Source of the DNA: Polytrichum commune
Lineage: Eukaryota; Streptophyta; Polytrichopsida; Polytrichales; Polytrichaceae
NCBI GenBank assembly: GCA_950295325.1
Contig: OX485806.1
Location: 25,048,001-25,112,000 of the forward strand
Direction: 5' to 3'
Length of the DNA: 64,000 nt
Under the pieces are notes generated by a model that saw nothing but the letters and a program-made list of their open reading frames with translations, did not search any database and had not been told where the DNA came from. The position numbers and the translations under genes were made by a program. Below are positions 48,577 through 62,034 of this stretch, in pieces. Within the stretch, counting starts at the first letter, position 1. Every line of letters starts with the position of its first letter.

Positions 48577-51500
48577 GAACATCCTGGCATATGCTTTCTT
48601 CTCCTTTGCACTACGATCATTGATCTACACACCAAAAGCCAAGAGGATCATTAGATAAGCACACCAAGTTTTAAGTGCAAATGCCCTGATTGGATCATGT
48701 TAAATCTGCGAGTGAATTCCACAGAAATGATAAAGAAGCCTCTGCAATAACCTCCGAAAACGTCTTGCAACACTATCCTTGCCTTTCTTTGCACCTTGAC
48801 AAAACAATACTGAAGCTTATTGAGTCGTACCTTCTTTTTGACGTTGGCAAGCTCTTTCTTGATTCCAGCTGCACAACATGCACCAACTAGGGTCAGACAT
48901 GGACAACATGCATTCTCAAATCAATCTACAAGTTCCACATTAAGGTGCATGACCAAGTGGAGATGGCAAGCTACCATATCATTCTCGCACACAAGGCAAG
49001 TACCTGAACCAAGAGCACGTGACTAAGCCCCTGGAAAGTCTGAAATACTGAAGACAAAGTCCAAGGCACAGCCTTAAATTTGTTGCAGATAACTCATGAA
49101 TTTGCCTATTTGTTACATCAACATTTCTAGTACAAGTGCTGACGAGGAGCTAATCTCCTAGAATAACTCTGTTAATTAGCAGACTCAAAAACTTCCAGCG
49201 CACAAGGCAGGGTTCCTTGCATATCTTACCGTCGTTTGGTTCAATGTTTGAAGCTTTTGTCAGGCTCAACAACGCTGAATCAATGTCCTGCAGTGCTAAT
49301 TGAGCCTGCAGTAGGATTTGAGAGTTAATATATTGGTCCACACTAGAGACATGATCAGCCCAAATATTGAAGATGTTTTTGTCGCATGATACCACGGCAT
49401 TTGGTGCAATATCAGGATAGCCATCCATGGACTAAGCAAATTGGGTGCCAGACAACCATACAGAGATTCAAATGAGGAGCACAACCAAGATGTGAAAGGC
49501 CAACGTGGATATCACCTGGCCTTGGCGGAAGAGAGCCTTGACATTATCAACTCCAGTTTGCATAGCATAGTCACAGTCAGTGAGTGCTCCTTGAGGATCA
49601 TTCAGCTTCAACTTGCAGGCCTGTATTATCAGTGTTATTTTATGTAGAATTGCTATCAGTGATGGAAAATCTTCACCCAAACAATAACATACAGTGTAGC
49701 TGGTTATGAAAGAACCAGAATCTGGGCTATCATTCAAGTCGCATCTGTCTGCTAATATACTTACCGCACTGTTGGTCAGAATGACAGATTTCGTCTTTCG
49801 TAATGAGTTGCTTCTCACTGTCCAAGTCAACAAACATTCAAAGATGTCAAGTCATCATCTGCCCAGAAAGCCACAGGAACAAGTATAACCATTGTAGTGC
49901 AGATACACCATGAGACCAAAGATGATTGTATTAGAGCAGTTGCTATGCACCTCAGTACATTCAGGACTTACATTCATCAAGTTCCTCCTTCTCCCAGCAT
50001 ATATCAAGGTAGCGAAGTGCCTTGCGATATTTTCTCAGAGCAGTCTTGTAATCCCCTTTCTGTTTCAACAATGCCAGAAATATCACAGCAACATGTTGAC
50101 AATCAGAACACCTAGACACTCTGCAGGAAAAATCCCACCCATTTGAGAACATGATTTCAAACAAAACAGTAGAACATTCTAGATACCTAGAATGCATACC
50201 TTGAAATAGTCATTCCCAAAACTGCGAGCAGAGTCAACTGCTGCTTCCCACCAAGCTGATTCAAGTGGCTGCTCATCCAAATCTGAGGGCCAATCTGGGT
50301 ATTTGTCTCCATCTTGTGCAAAACCTACGTACACACAATACACTTAGAAACTCTTCCATCCTCATTACAGGAAAACACGCATTTAGTCCAACCAAGAACT
50401 TATTTGTTTCAAGCTATTGCTATCAGTTGCTCGTGACTACACAGCAGAATATGTCAGGCATGATTGTAGGAGCAAGCACTTCCAACAGACATATTCTTAC
50501 ATGGGAGGCAATTCTGAGAGCTAATCCCTTACCTGCAACGCCATCTTCAGAACCTTCTGGCAGCTCACCACAATCCACGATGCAGACCTCATTAAATGGA
50601 CGAGCACTTGCACTGTCGGTAGGCTGATGCTCAATGGAGCGCACTACCCCCATGCCTTTAATCACCTTGCCAAATACAACGTGTCCTCCATCGAGGTGTG
50701 GAGTCCTCGTGGTGGTGATGAAAAACTGGGACCCATTTGTGTTAGGCCCGGAATTTGCCATGGATAAAACACCTTTTCGTTCATGCTTCAACGTAAGATT
50801 CTCGTCCTCAAAGTTTTTCCCATATATAGACTCGCCACCAGTTCCGTCTGCGTTTTCAAAATCTCCTCCTTGGATCATGAAGCCTTTTATTACTCGGTGG
50901 AAAATACTGCCCTGTTGAAATGAGAGCATCGAGGATACATTCCGGGAAGAGAAAGCTGGTCAGTCAACAGGGATGGGAGCCAAGCGGTGTATCCACAGGG
51001 GATCACACGCTTTTGGAGCCTGCAGACAGGGAAAGACTTTAACCATCTACAAACACACTTCCTATCCTCCACGTGTGTGCATGCCTTCATACCATGGCGT
51101 GAGTACGTATCTCGATATAAAGAAACATCACCATATATAACATTTTCAAAATGGATAAAGGAAAATATATACCCATTTTGACACATTTCATCCCACTTTC
51201 TATACCCATTTTCATGGCCATATACATCATTTTGAGCGAGAAAGAATTGCTGCATACCAGAACACCTCTCAACCATCCAATAGAATGTGGCCAATTCCTA
51301 TCAAATGCCTCGAACTACACTACTTCGGGGTCTGTAAAGCTAATTCCGGTGTCAAATCAAGGAACGTAATCTCCGGACTACAGAGTAACTCAGGGGTTTT
51401 ATGTTGGATGAATGAGAGGTAGAATCGTATGCAATAATTCCCTCTGGCCATCGTCTTGTATCAATTTTTCACAGGGCGTGGATATGAAGTGTCATGTGTA

Positions 51501-52574
51501 GATTGGAGAGTGGATAAACTGTCACCAAAACATTCAAACCAAAAATTACCTAGGAAGACCGTAACTAGTGTAGATTAAATTAAACTCCATAATCGATTAA
51601 CCTCCGTTTCCATGCAGGACACTTGAAGGAAATACCCGTAGACTGTGCATGGGTACCTCCTTCGTCTTTAAGGCTCATCTTCTTTCACTTCAAGAAATTA
51701 CCGACAAGTGTCATCTAGGCATGCCTGGCGCCTACAGTGTGCAAACCGTTATCAGACAGTCTTAAATGCTGTCATAAGAAACGCATTGTGTACTCGGTGT
51801 TAGTGATTGAACCACCTCTTATGATATTTCACGCCATCACGTGCAAAATACTCTCTACGTCTCTGCTCAACATTGTCTACGAATGCGACCGACTTTCCTC
51901 AGATATTCTGAGATACTATGTTCTGCTAGGAATGGTTTCAATATTTTATTTATTCTGTTGAGACCGCAATAATCCTGAAACTCTTTTCTTGATGATTCTG
52001 CGTACAAAGAAGGTGTAATTTCTTGGTCGTCCAAGTTCCAACCCATTTTCATTGTAGACATATCTTGACCCGACAACATTTATATCAACGTCCTATGACG
52101 CTTTTTCAATACAGTAAACCAGGAGCACCAATTAAATAAATCTCTACAGCAAAGAGCCTGTGAGGAACGATTGTGAGGAGATTATCTAAATTGAATCCAA
52201 CTTCACTATGCCGACAGTTCATTGAAAATCATCAAAAGTTCCTTTTCCAGATACACAGAATCAAAATGTGGAGACCATAATACATCAGTGACATGGTAAG
52301 GAAGGGATCAGTTCTTCCGTACTTTGAAATGAAGGGGGCGCCCGGAGCCTTGCGCATTGCCTTTGTCGCCCGTGCAAAGAGCTCGGAAATTCTCGGCTGT
52401 CCTCGGCACCACGTCCGCAAACAGTTCAATGACAATCCGTCCTTCCATGTCTCCACCGATGCTGATGTCCATGAACACTCGAGGATTTGGCTTCGTCGTG
52501 ACCACTACATCCACTCCTCCATTCGCTTCTTCTCCATTATTCACGCTCAGATTCTCCATCGCTTCCACGGCCAT
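48571..52574 (-). CDS. CYP40: cyclophilin-40 peptidyl-prolyl isomerase with TPR domain
   Basis: Hsp90 co-chaperone of cytosol and nucleus; the Arabidopsis orthologue is SQUINT. Nine coding exons: 52574-52323, 50911-50533, 50324-50200, 50059-49972, 49817-49765, 49620-49516, 49305-49230, 48868-48831 and 48624-48571, all GT-AG with agreeing phases, giving 389 residues. The N-terminal cyclophilin domain has [32 protein letters not shown] and [12 protein letters not shown]. His stands where CypA has the cyclosporin-binding Trp, typical of CYP40. The TPR part includes [24 protein letters not shown] and [14 protein letters not shown], which keeps the Asn and Lys/Arg expected for the carboxylate clamp. 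The end is [12 protein letters not shown], the usual C-terminus. ATG 52574 is chosen because the open frame upstream of it has only a TTG. About 28 residues precede the conserved [11 protein letters not shown]. Confidence 0.95.
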
Positions 52575-53560
52575 GTCGACCCGCGACGAACGAGAACGAC
52601 CGAAAGAAACAGCTCCAATCCTCCTCGTCAAAATCCACCTTCCAATTCTACGGTGGCTCTATCTCACCTCACGTTGGAAGGATCTAACAATATTCCAACA
52701 CTCCAACCAGTGAAACTAATTGTATATTCTCCCTCAAAGGCTTCCTACCAAACGGCTGGGACTCAAATCACCATCACCAACACCGCATGCAAAGCAAAAG
52801 AAATATCACTCCCCGATCAAAAACATACCAATCTCCTCACACAAAAATTCACTCCTCTGCCACATTACCTTGCCACCACAGTAATCTCCCGCCCCCTTCT
52901 AAACCTCCCCCTCCCGTTTTCTGCCTCTCCTCCCTCCACAAGAAAGCCAAGAAACAGCTCCACCGATTCAGAAGGCGCCAGATATTGCAACAAACTCTCC
53001 CACACCGATCCAGGCTGCCTACCAAAACCCTCGGGGGGCTGTAGGCGCCAAATATTGCGAGTCTCGAGAAGAACAAGAGGAAACAAACCTGGATCTCATG
53101 CACAGGAACCGCCTCCAGTTCAACAAGAGATGGCTACACATGAAGTAACGGCAGAGAGAAGGTGAAGCAGTACTAATAGGTAGGGAGGGGGGGCAGCTCT
53201 ACTTGCAATGAAGAAGCGCAGACGAGCACCAGAGCGGAACCTTTCTTTCACGCCGTCAAGCGTTTCGCAACAGAAAGAAGAAGCACAACACACACAACAA
53301 GGAAAACGGTGGAGAGAGAGAGAGAGAAGAGAGAGAATGTGGTGGGGAGAAGGCGGGCGGGCAGGCGGGGCGGGCAGGGCAGGGCAGGTAGACATTCTGA
53401 GGCGGGCAGAGGTAGAAATTAATCCACATGGGTTATTAGGGCACCAGCCAAGTGATGGGAGCGGGATGGGGTGGCCGCCACGTCGGCAGACGTGTGACAA
53501 GGTTGAGGTCCCCTTAGTTGACCTAATTAGGCTTAACATGAACTAGAGTAGACAGACCTA
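52575..53560 (-). promoter_or_regulatory. upstream region of CYP40 with duplicated E2F-like sites
   Basis: Two near-identical 18-bp stretches lie 69 bp apart, at 52973-52990 and 53042-53060. On the gene strand they read AATATCTGGCGCCT and AATATTTGGCGCCT. The second contains TTTGGCGCC, matching the plant E2F consensus. Further upstream are a (GA)n run and GGGC-rich repeats at about 53310-53400. An open frame there (53120-53539, minus) is Ser/Cys/Pro-rich and not credible. No heat-shock element was evident. Confidence 0.4.
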
Positions 53561-56500
53561 TTTAAGCTATTTTGCATAAGTAGAGTAAATGTGTGATATT
53601 ATGATGATTTTTCACACGTCTGGAAATTGATATCACAATGTTTAACAAAAAAAATTAGCAATTTAATTCCAAGATTTGAAATTACTGTAAATTTTTAAAG
53701 GCAAAATTCTCTCCCAACCCATATTCACATCATATGTCAATCTATTCCCGATAACCAGGAGACAAAAACTTGTGTACAATTAGGGTGAGCTTCCATGTAG
53801 GTCACTCATCCACCAGATTTTAGTGTGAATAAGGACAAACCCACCCAAATATAGAGGGAAACTGGTGGGGTAGGGTTCGTACGTGCTAACTAGCTACTCC
53901 CATCTTCTCCAATCTAGGCCCACTTACTAACTTCTTCCTCCTCCCAGTTACCAAGGATGGAGTTCTAGACCATAATTGATTCTCTTGAGTCTTCAACGGG
54001 TGTTAATCTCTATGTGACTGGCACTTGTAGGTTAAAGGTTCTTTAGTGAGCACATGGAAGTCTAGCGGCCCATATCCACAGCCCTCCACATTCTAGCATA
54101 TTGCTAGAATGTGGTTGGATGGCGGCTTGTATTAAACTACATCCGAACACCTCTGACCCATTATTATCTAGAATCTAATGGACGAGCAACCTGCATGGGA
54201 GCTCACCCTTAGTGCCCTTTTGAATGAATCCAAATCCATGCCCTTTGAACTTGTTTTTTCTAGCACACCAAATGTGACGGCTACATATGTGATTCTTCAT
54301 GTCTTTTTCCATCATGTTAGAAAATGACGGCTACATGTGTGGAACTTCACAACTTAGGGGACTCTATATATTAAGAGTGGTGGGGGGGGGTCAGAAATAG
54401 GTTTGTCTATTGTACTTAGGGTTAAGGTGACTTTACAATAGCCTCCATATCACTAAGGCCATTGCGCTCTGTTAATTTATACTAGCATTGTGGCTCATTA
54501 TGTTGCAATTTGGATTCTTTTACGTCAATATGATGTGAATCCAAGATATGATTAATGTGTATTAACTAAAAATATATAGTGGAATCAACTATAAGGTAGG
54601 TCTTAAACAAATTTGAATAGGCCATATCACATGTTAGTTATATCAATGGGGACCTTGAACATCAAAATTATCAAGTTTAGTTGTGCAAGATGACATTGGA
54701 TACCTTTCCCAAACAACCTCGACACCCATGGTTCATGACATGCACGACCTTGCCTGACCTCATCAACATGCCTAAGCCTGCCTCATCCAACCCCATTAAT
54801 ATATAGGATATCAATCTCTTTGAAATCATCTTGGTGTATTTCTAGTCCTATAAGTATTTTGGCTTCATGGAATTTAGAATGAATTTCATTTCACTTCATT
54901 AGTGTTTAGTCCAAAAAACTCAAGGTCCAAAATACCCCTCGATGGACCTTACATTCAAACTAGGAAAATATTTTACTCAAGCTTGATTTATGGTTTCTCA
55001 TATTAGGAGTGTTTTCTTGAGTTAGGAACGCCGAGATTTGGTAAGAAAGTTACTAATGCCACATTAATGTCACTTTATGCTTTGAATACCTTGGACATGC
55101 ATCCTACTTAGGGCCACTCTTCCATGAGACCAAGAGCCCGTGACCATTACACTTCAAGCACTCTCATTGGTGGAAAAGGCGGAGCTAGTCCAAGTTCGCT
55201 TCACACTACGCTTGAGGGACCAACGGAGTATGTGAATGCAAGATGGATGTCAAGTCTACATGGATTCCTACATGGCATTGAATGAAGCATGTTTCATGGT
55301 CACTTGGACTATTTTCAAAAAACCACCTCTTGGAGGTAGGTGTAACACAAAATCAGGAGACCATGGCATCCTGAATGCTCACAATTGTTGATATATTATA
55401 TTTTATCATGTGTGAGGACCCGCATGAACAAAAATTCATTGAAATAGAATTTAATTGAGGGCTTGGTCACATATGGCTTCACACTACACTTGAGGACCCG
55501 TGACCGCACTACATGATTTTGGAGGTGTCTTGGGACAGCCTTTGGACACTTTCTTTTGGGCTCTCACAATTTTATGGTCACGGCTCTTGGCTCGTGTGTG
55601 AAGTGGCCCTTAGTGTAAAACTCCTCCAGTCCAAAACCCGTCCAAATTTTGCTCTCAATGGATGGGGTTGCTTAATTTTGGAGTTACTTTGGTCTTGGAC
55701 CGTAGTGGAAACCCACACCCTTAGCGTGGGCTCCCACTTGTGGGTATCATTAACTAAGTTGTACGTTCACCTACATCATAAGTACTAGTAATCTAATTAT
55801 TAATCTTAACCCACTTGTATTCACACTTGCGTATAATTTAGTAGAAAAATATTGATAACAAGGAAGTAATTTAGCAATGTTTACACAACACCTTAAGACA
55901 TATAGCTTGTTGTAGGTTTTGTGACATTGACACATGTATTAAAGTCAAAGCTAACCACAACCTTAACCCTACTCGAGGGCATGTCGTAATTAACCACATA
56001 AATAAGCTTGTGTTGGGCATTAACATAGGTAGTTTTACTTTGCATTGATAAGTAAAGACAATCATAGCCTAGAAGTACAAGTGTGAACCGGGGTAAAGTT
56101 ACCCTAAAGTGCGACACCACCCTTAAATAATCATAAGGAGCACCTCCACCCCTCAAGCTCTATAGTAGTCAACACTACCAATGCTTAGTAGTGTAGCTTC
56201 TAAGCTTTAGCAGATCTTCATTGCCGACCAAATATAAGGGCACTCCGTGGTTTTGTCTCTTATCGATATACTAATAACACGTGAATGTGTATACAAACGT
56301 ATTTTACTCTTCTATGTGTTATTGATTTGACTTTATGCCTTTAGTCCCGCCGGGGTGGGGGGGATCTACTTGGTGGAAAAAGGATCCAAAATCGCATGTT
56401 AGGGTTATTACATTTACAAGGGGATCTAGATGTGGTTTCCATCAACCAGCCGTAGGATGTCAAAGTTATGTACCTCGAATTAGCCCTCAATAACTTTTAG

Positions 56501-59500
56501 TCAAATCATGTATGAGCTTGTTGCTTTTCTTATAATTTGAAATCCACAATATTGGCAAATATGCCTTTGTGTAATACATGCCAATATTGAAATTCTGCCC
56601 AAAAGTGTCACTATGCACAAAGGACTTTGGAATATGGGGCATCTAAGAATCTACCCATCTCAATTATTGTTCACGCCAAATATGGCCCACAAACCTTGTC
56701 ATTCCCTCACCTAAATTTGGCTTGCAATGCGCGTAGTCAAATGAAAAGTTGCCTACAAAGGTTTTTCTTTTGAATTGTTCTCAATAGTCCATATGTGCTT
56801 GTAATTGCAATTCTCGCGGTGGATGTTTACCTTTGAATACACACGGTTGGATGCCCAAATTGAATGCCCTTCTATACAACCAACAAATAAAATATGGAAT
56901 CAATGCCTACTTGCCATGTGGGCAACCTTTGAGCTTGAGAGAGCCATGCCCTACCCAGATGAGACCACTTGAGCGAAGTCCCTGCAAGGTGACACAACTA
57001 CCATAGAACATAGGCCTCAACCAACACACTCATTGGCCCATATGAGGCCATTTTTGGATGGCAAAATGTTACTCAATATGAGTTTTTACGTTTCAATGAC
57101 ATATTAGTAGACCATGCCTATGTTACCACTATAATATGATAACTTCAACTAAGAACACCTAATTGCATATCTAAATTTAATGAATAACCAAGTAATTAAG
57201 CACATAAAATAAATGTTCACAATCACATGACATTTACTCACCATCCAAATGTGAGGCAAATGTATCAGACCCACAACATGTGCAAATGGAATATCACTCC
57301 ACCATCATGAACTAAACTTACACTTATAAATTTTTAAACTAAGATATGCTTGTATACAAATCCTAAATAAAATTAGGTGCAGTTCAAGTTAGTGTATATC
57401 AACCATCATGTTTTTTCATGTCGAGCTTGGGTTGTGAGTCTTCATGAACATGTTTCCAAGCATTGGCAAAGCCCCCCCCCCCTCCCCCAAGACTCACACA
57501 CCCAATTGGTCCTCTTGCAAATACACTACCCTCACTAATATCCATGTCCGATCGTCTCTCATAGACAAAACTCCGGATCACCACACTTTGCATTGCATGA
57601 TGGCTCATTAGCTCCATCAACTCCTCTACGTCCTCACATATATCTCCCATCACATTCACTATTTAGTTATTTTCACTCTTAGGATGGGAAGGCAATTTGT
57701 TGAGTTCATAAAAATATGATTTCCATTGGCAAAAGAAATATTGTACATGTTATGCCCAATCTCCAAGTCAATGTGGTTGGACTCAACCAATCCCAATATG
57801 ACTCATCCTCTAATGCACTCCTACTTAAGGTAGTTGAACTCTAAAAGCAATACTTTAAGAAAAAAAACATCTTGGAAAATTTCTAAAAAGAAAATCCACG
57901 GTTTAGCAAATCTATACAAAGTCTATAAAAAATACTTTCAAAAAATGTAAATTTATATGCGATCTACATAAAATTTGCAGAGTCGTTTAAAGAAATGACT
58001 CGTTGATGTTGGATTGCTAGGTGAGAATCACCACCAACTCTACCTCATTGTGGGTGAGGATCTTCTATTAGATGAAAGTGTTGATGTCCCCCCTTTTGTG
58101 GATCACTTCTTACACCGCCTCGTTGAGCGGATAGATCTCTAAGTAGCCGTTGTAATTGGCCAAAGGTGGTGCTCTTCTTAAAGCATTCTTGCATTCTTCT
58201 TACACTGCTACTATGAATAGTTGAAGTGGTGCTACTTTATACTTAATACCACATATAAGTAATTGTTTTTAACAATGACTTACTTGATGGCACCGTTGCA
58301 CTCACTTGTTGACGGCTTTAGGATTTTATTTTATTTTATTAAAAAAAAACTATTGCCATAAGGAAGGTGTTACTTGAAGGCACCGCTACCTCATACGTGG
58401 AGTCAAGTGTGTGATATGAACTCTTACGGGCATTGGTAATTATGCATGGCTAGCTTTGAAAGCATCAAACCCATCATGCTTGTCACTAAGGTAGTCGTGC
58501 CACATTTGATTACTTATCTTGATTAGATCTCACCCATATTTGTGATTGGTATGTGATTTGGTGTGGATCCAAGAACATACATAAAAAAGATACGTGCTTA
58601 ACAATAATCGGACTCCCTAATCAAAATATGTTAACCATTCTAGGTTCAATAGTCAACACAATTGGGGAGACCTACACTCTAAACTTTGTAATATCAACCT
58701 CCTTAATGTCACTCCTTCTCTTATATATCTTGAAACCCTAGAGAACGGATGTTCTCAATTTACATATCACTCCTTATCGTCACGTTTCCCTCTCGTATGT
58801 CATGGGCTTGGACATTAAAATAAAGTACCAAAGAATTCAAACCACATGCTTGCCTACATCACATTTTCATCATTGTAAAAATTATCATTATTGCAATGTT
58901 GGCTTTGTGTTATTCCATATTGTCACATGCTCCACTAAATTTTATCACCCATCTATGTCGACACTACATAACTCCTTATTTTCATGTGCACTTTGGTTGC
59001 CCAAGCGTGAAATTACATAGTTTAGAGTGTATATGACCATTTAAAGAAGATGAGAATATCCACTTTAATAATGAATAAGATATTCACATAAGCTCTGAAA
59101 ATTACGAGAAAGCAGCTACGGCCTCGATTGGGCTTTGCGAATCATCTCATACTAATCACATGTTTCACATTCTAGGAGAAGTGAGCTAGATCGAAAAAGT
59201 AACCATTTAAGTATTGTCTACCTTATGTAGTGAGCTCACAAGGTCGACCAACCTCTGTTGACATGCTAAAGTAGGATCCATGTTAAAAATGTTTGTAAGT
59301 TGTGCATCTTCCGCTAGTTACTTATCGATGGTTCCACCTTAAAACCCACCAACTACTATCACAAGCCACTAGCTACTCTTAAAATTTACTAGATATTGGT
59401 TACTACTAAGGCCAATGGTCACAAACACAGTGTCTACTCCTTGCAAAGGGTGAAGTACACTAAATATGATATTGAGTGTCACGTACTATTCGGATCTACA

Positions 59501-59700
59501 CAATGTTGCTATATCTTTTTTCCTATAATTGATGTAAGCTTTTACTAAGTAAAGTTGTTAAAATTCTATCATGTCCAAACCACCAATTTAACATTTATTG
59601 GTAAAATACAAGATATACGATGAATAGATAGATATAAGATTGTGTAATTCCAAATGGTAAGTGACATATTTAGTGTAGTTCTATATCCACCGTCATTGTC
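53561..59700. other. long gene-free AT-rich interval
   Basis: No supported coding sequence on either strand. A perfect 13-bp inverted repeat (CCACATTCTAGCA and complement, three-base loop) lies at 54086-54114. Homopolymer G/C runs occur at about 54380, 56352 and 57473. Short direct repeats are scattered (ACGGCTACATRTGTG near 54276 and 54328). Confidence 0.55.
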
Positions 59701-59709
59701 CTTTACGGC

Positions 59710-60006
59710 GTGGCCAACGATGTTTTACTGTATGAGCTTCACTCCGGCGTCCTTCGGAGACCGGAGTTCGTCGCATCTATCGGTGGTTTCCCATCACGTG
59801 ATCGAGAGCTAGAGCTCTTCCGATGTGTTAATTTGCGGGCCCCTGTACTGGCGCAATCGTCAATTGTGTTGCCCATCTTCAGTCGCCGAAGTTGCCTTGT
59901 TGATGACAGGGGTGCTATAATAATCAGTACTGCAGATGGGGAGCGCGGAGGAAGACGACATGGGTGCTGGATGCATGCACTTGCAAAATCCCAAGACACG
60001 CACTAA
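59710..60006 (+). other. GC-richer 98-codon open frame, unknown
   Basis: Reads ANDVLLYELHSGVLRRPEFV, then ASIGGFPSRDRELELFRCVN. It is markedly more GC-rich than the DNA on both sides and open on both strands. No family recognised. It may be an exon remnant or chance. Confidence 0.25.
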
Positions 60007-60246
60007 AGTGAGAATCATAGCCTTGAATTAATCATGGCAAGGTTAGAAGCAGAAAGGAATGAGAGGTTTTGTACTTGACGGGTGAATGAATCCGAGCCTG
60101 GATCTGGCTAAGTGCTTGCATCCGCATAGCTAGAGTTGGAGGAATTCTCCATTGTGCCTGGACTTTGCGCCTCTTGACCTCACCACCAGAGGATGAGTGA
60201 GGGGGGGGGGGGGGGGTTCCTCCGAGCTCACATTTCCTGCCAATGG

Positions 60247-60417
60247 ACTGGGAGAACCGACCGCTAGTTACGGATGAACCGGTTGAGTTTGAGAAATCAC
60301 TCGTTGAAGTTCAAGACTTCAGAAATTTACTGATCATTTTAGAAGAATTTGTAGAATATACCTCAAAATTAATAGAGAAGAACCGAAAGATCATAACACG
60401 TAACCGGTTGGACTTGT
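60247..60417 (+). repeat. dispersed CCGGTT-rich repeat, copy 2
   Basis: Same order of blocks as the copy at 20727-20903, including ACCGCTAGTTA, GATGAACCGGTTGAG, GTTGAAGTTCAAGACTTC and AACCGAAAGATCA. It is slightly shorter, with two CCGGTT sites altered. Confidence 0.75.
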
Positions 60418-60559
60418 AGGATCTTGACCGATTGTGTCCAAAACCCTCCCCGGACACTGCTTCCTGCTTGATGTCGGGCATTAAGTCTGGGGAACTAAAC
60501 CACTTCTCTCTCCACCGAGTGTTGTTGACCTCGTAACTAAACCAATCCTCGTTGCTCTC

Positions 60560-61065
60560 AGGACGACGTCTCTGGGTCCACCCCAGCGCCTCCGCAGCTT
60601 GGCGCCTCCACGCAAACCTCAGGTTTCTGGGAGATGGATGATGCGCCCTGCTTCAGCAGCCTGCCAAACCAAGGATCCTCAAGAAGTCCATCCACATTCA
60701 AACGACCCAAAATGGAGTTCACTTGCCACACTCCTCATGCGTTCTGAGCAACTTGAACCGTCCAGTCCCAATTGGTATAAACATCTGCAAGAAGATGATG
60801 AGGAGGGATCGGAGAGACGCCTGCAATGCATTGTCCAAGTTCAACATCGCCATTGTTCAAAGCATTCAAATAGCTAGCAGGGAATTCAAATGCGGGGCAC
60901 CTCTTCAACTACTTCGAAGCTTCGTTTTGTTGGATTTGCATGGCTGTCGAGAAGACCATGTGAAGATCAGTGTGGAATTTCCTCATAATTTTTGGAGCTC
61001 ATTCGAACATCTTATTCAACACAAAGCGAAGATTCTCATGCTCATCGAATTAGTGATATAGGTCC
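60560..61065 (+). other. possible exon remnants, unrecognised
   Basis: A coding-like stretch (60561-60749) reads ASTQTSGFWEMDDAPCFSSL, then STFKRPKMEFTCHTPHAF, and stops. Another frame continues to 61061 (RDACNALSKFNIAIVQSIQI, then FVLLDLHGCREDHVKISVEF). The base composition is more balanced than in the neighbourhood. I do not recognise a family; it may be a degenerate gene fragment. Confidence 0.25.
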
Positions 61066-61482
61066 CCCACAGTTTATGTTGCCGATCGAGCCTAGAATGG
61101 TTGGTTCACATTTTGAATACACAATCCAATTGCTCATCTTAAATGGACACCTATATTTGAGTGATGTGTGGTTAGGTAAGGATTTCAGAATGGATACCAA
61201 AAAGACACGTGTTCGATCGAGATTGGACTATGTTCTCAAAGTTTGTTAACCATTATGTAAGTTCACTCCTCAATTTGAATGCAATTGGGAGGACTTGTAG
61301 GATAATTTGATAAGAAGGAGGATCTTCACTTTGACAATGAATCGTATATTCATTCATACAAACTCCAAAAATGATGGCTACGGATACAATTTGGGTTCAA
61401 GCTGATCATGCCGCACTAATTACGTGTTTCATATCCTATGACTAGTTGATACATACATTTTCATTTTAAAATTTGTGGCTAA

Positions 61483-62031
61483 GGGGTTGTTTACACCATG
61501 GATCATGAAGTCATCCCAAGGTGCTGTAAAATTTGTGATTGATTGTTGAACTCATCCCGGGCCACTTCGGTTTACACCAAGGAAAAAATGTCAAAGTGAT
61601 CATGGAGTTTGAGGTCCCCAAACAACATATTTTATGGCCTACATTATCCACTAACATGGTCCAACGGGTTTTGGGTTAGGAGAGGCAAAAGAGGTGCTCT
61701 CGTAAAGGGGGGGGGGGGGAAGGAAAAGGCCCATGGCAAAGAAATATTGTTATAATAATTTTCTAAATAAAGTTTCTTTTGGGGAAGAGAAGATGAAAAA
61801 AAGAATGGTCAAAACTTTAAAAAAATTTCAAGGTTGCCCTTTTTGGACATACATCTAAAAAATCAACACATTCATGTTTTGGTGCATGGTCATTCCTCTT
61901 GGTCCACATTCGGTTTACACCTAGTGAGGGACCCAAAGGCTGTGTAAATTGATTTTTAAAGAAATCGGACCATGGAAGTTGGACCATGGAAAAAGGTCAT
62001 CTTTCATGGTCCATGATGTAAACTAGCCCTA
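61483..62031. mobile_element. Harbinger/Tourist-type MITE, 549 bp
   Basis: Inverted termini: the left end is GGGGTTGTTTACACCATGGA and the right end, complemented, is GGGCTAGTTTACATCATGGA. TAA flanks both sides (61480-61482, 62032-62034). Further GTTTACACC copies lie inside (near 61568 and 61912). A poly-G run at about 61708 sits within it. No ORF. The TIRs are imperfect, so it is older than the element at 25430. Confidence 0.75.
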
Positions 62032-62034
62032 AGG

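Noticed and set aside
49765-49888. Small plus-strand frames over CYP40 exons
   Set aside because: Antisense shadows of the TPR exons.
53120-53539. 139-codon minus-strand frame upstream of CYP40
   Set aside because: Low-complexity Ser/Cys/Pro sequence over GA and GGGC repeats; more likely promoter or leader.
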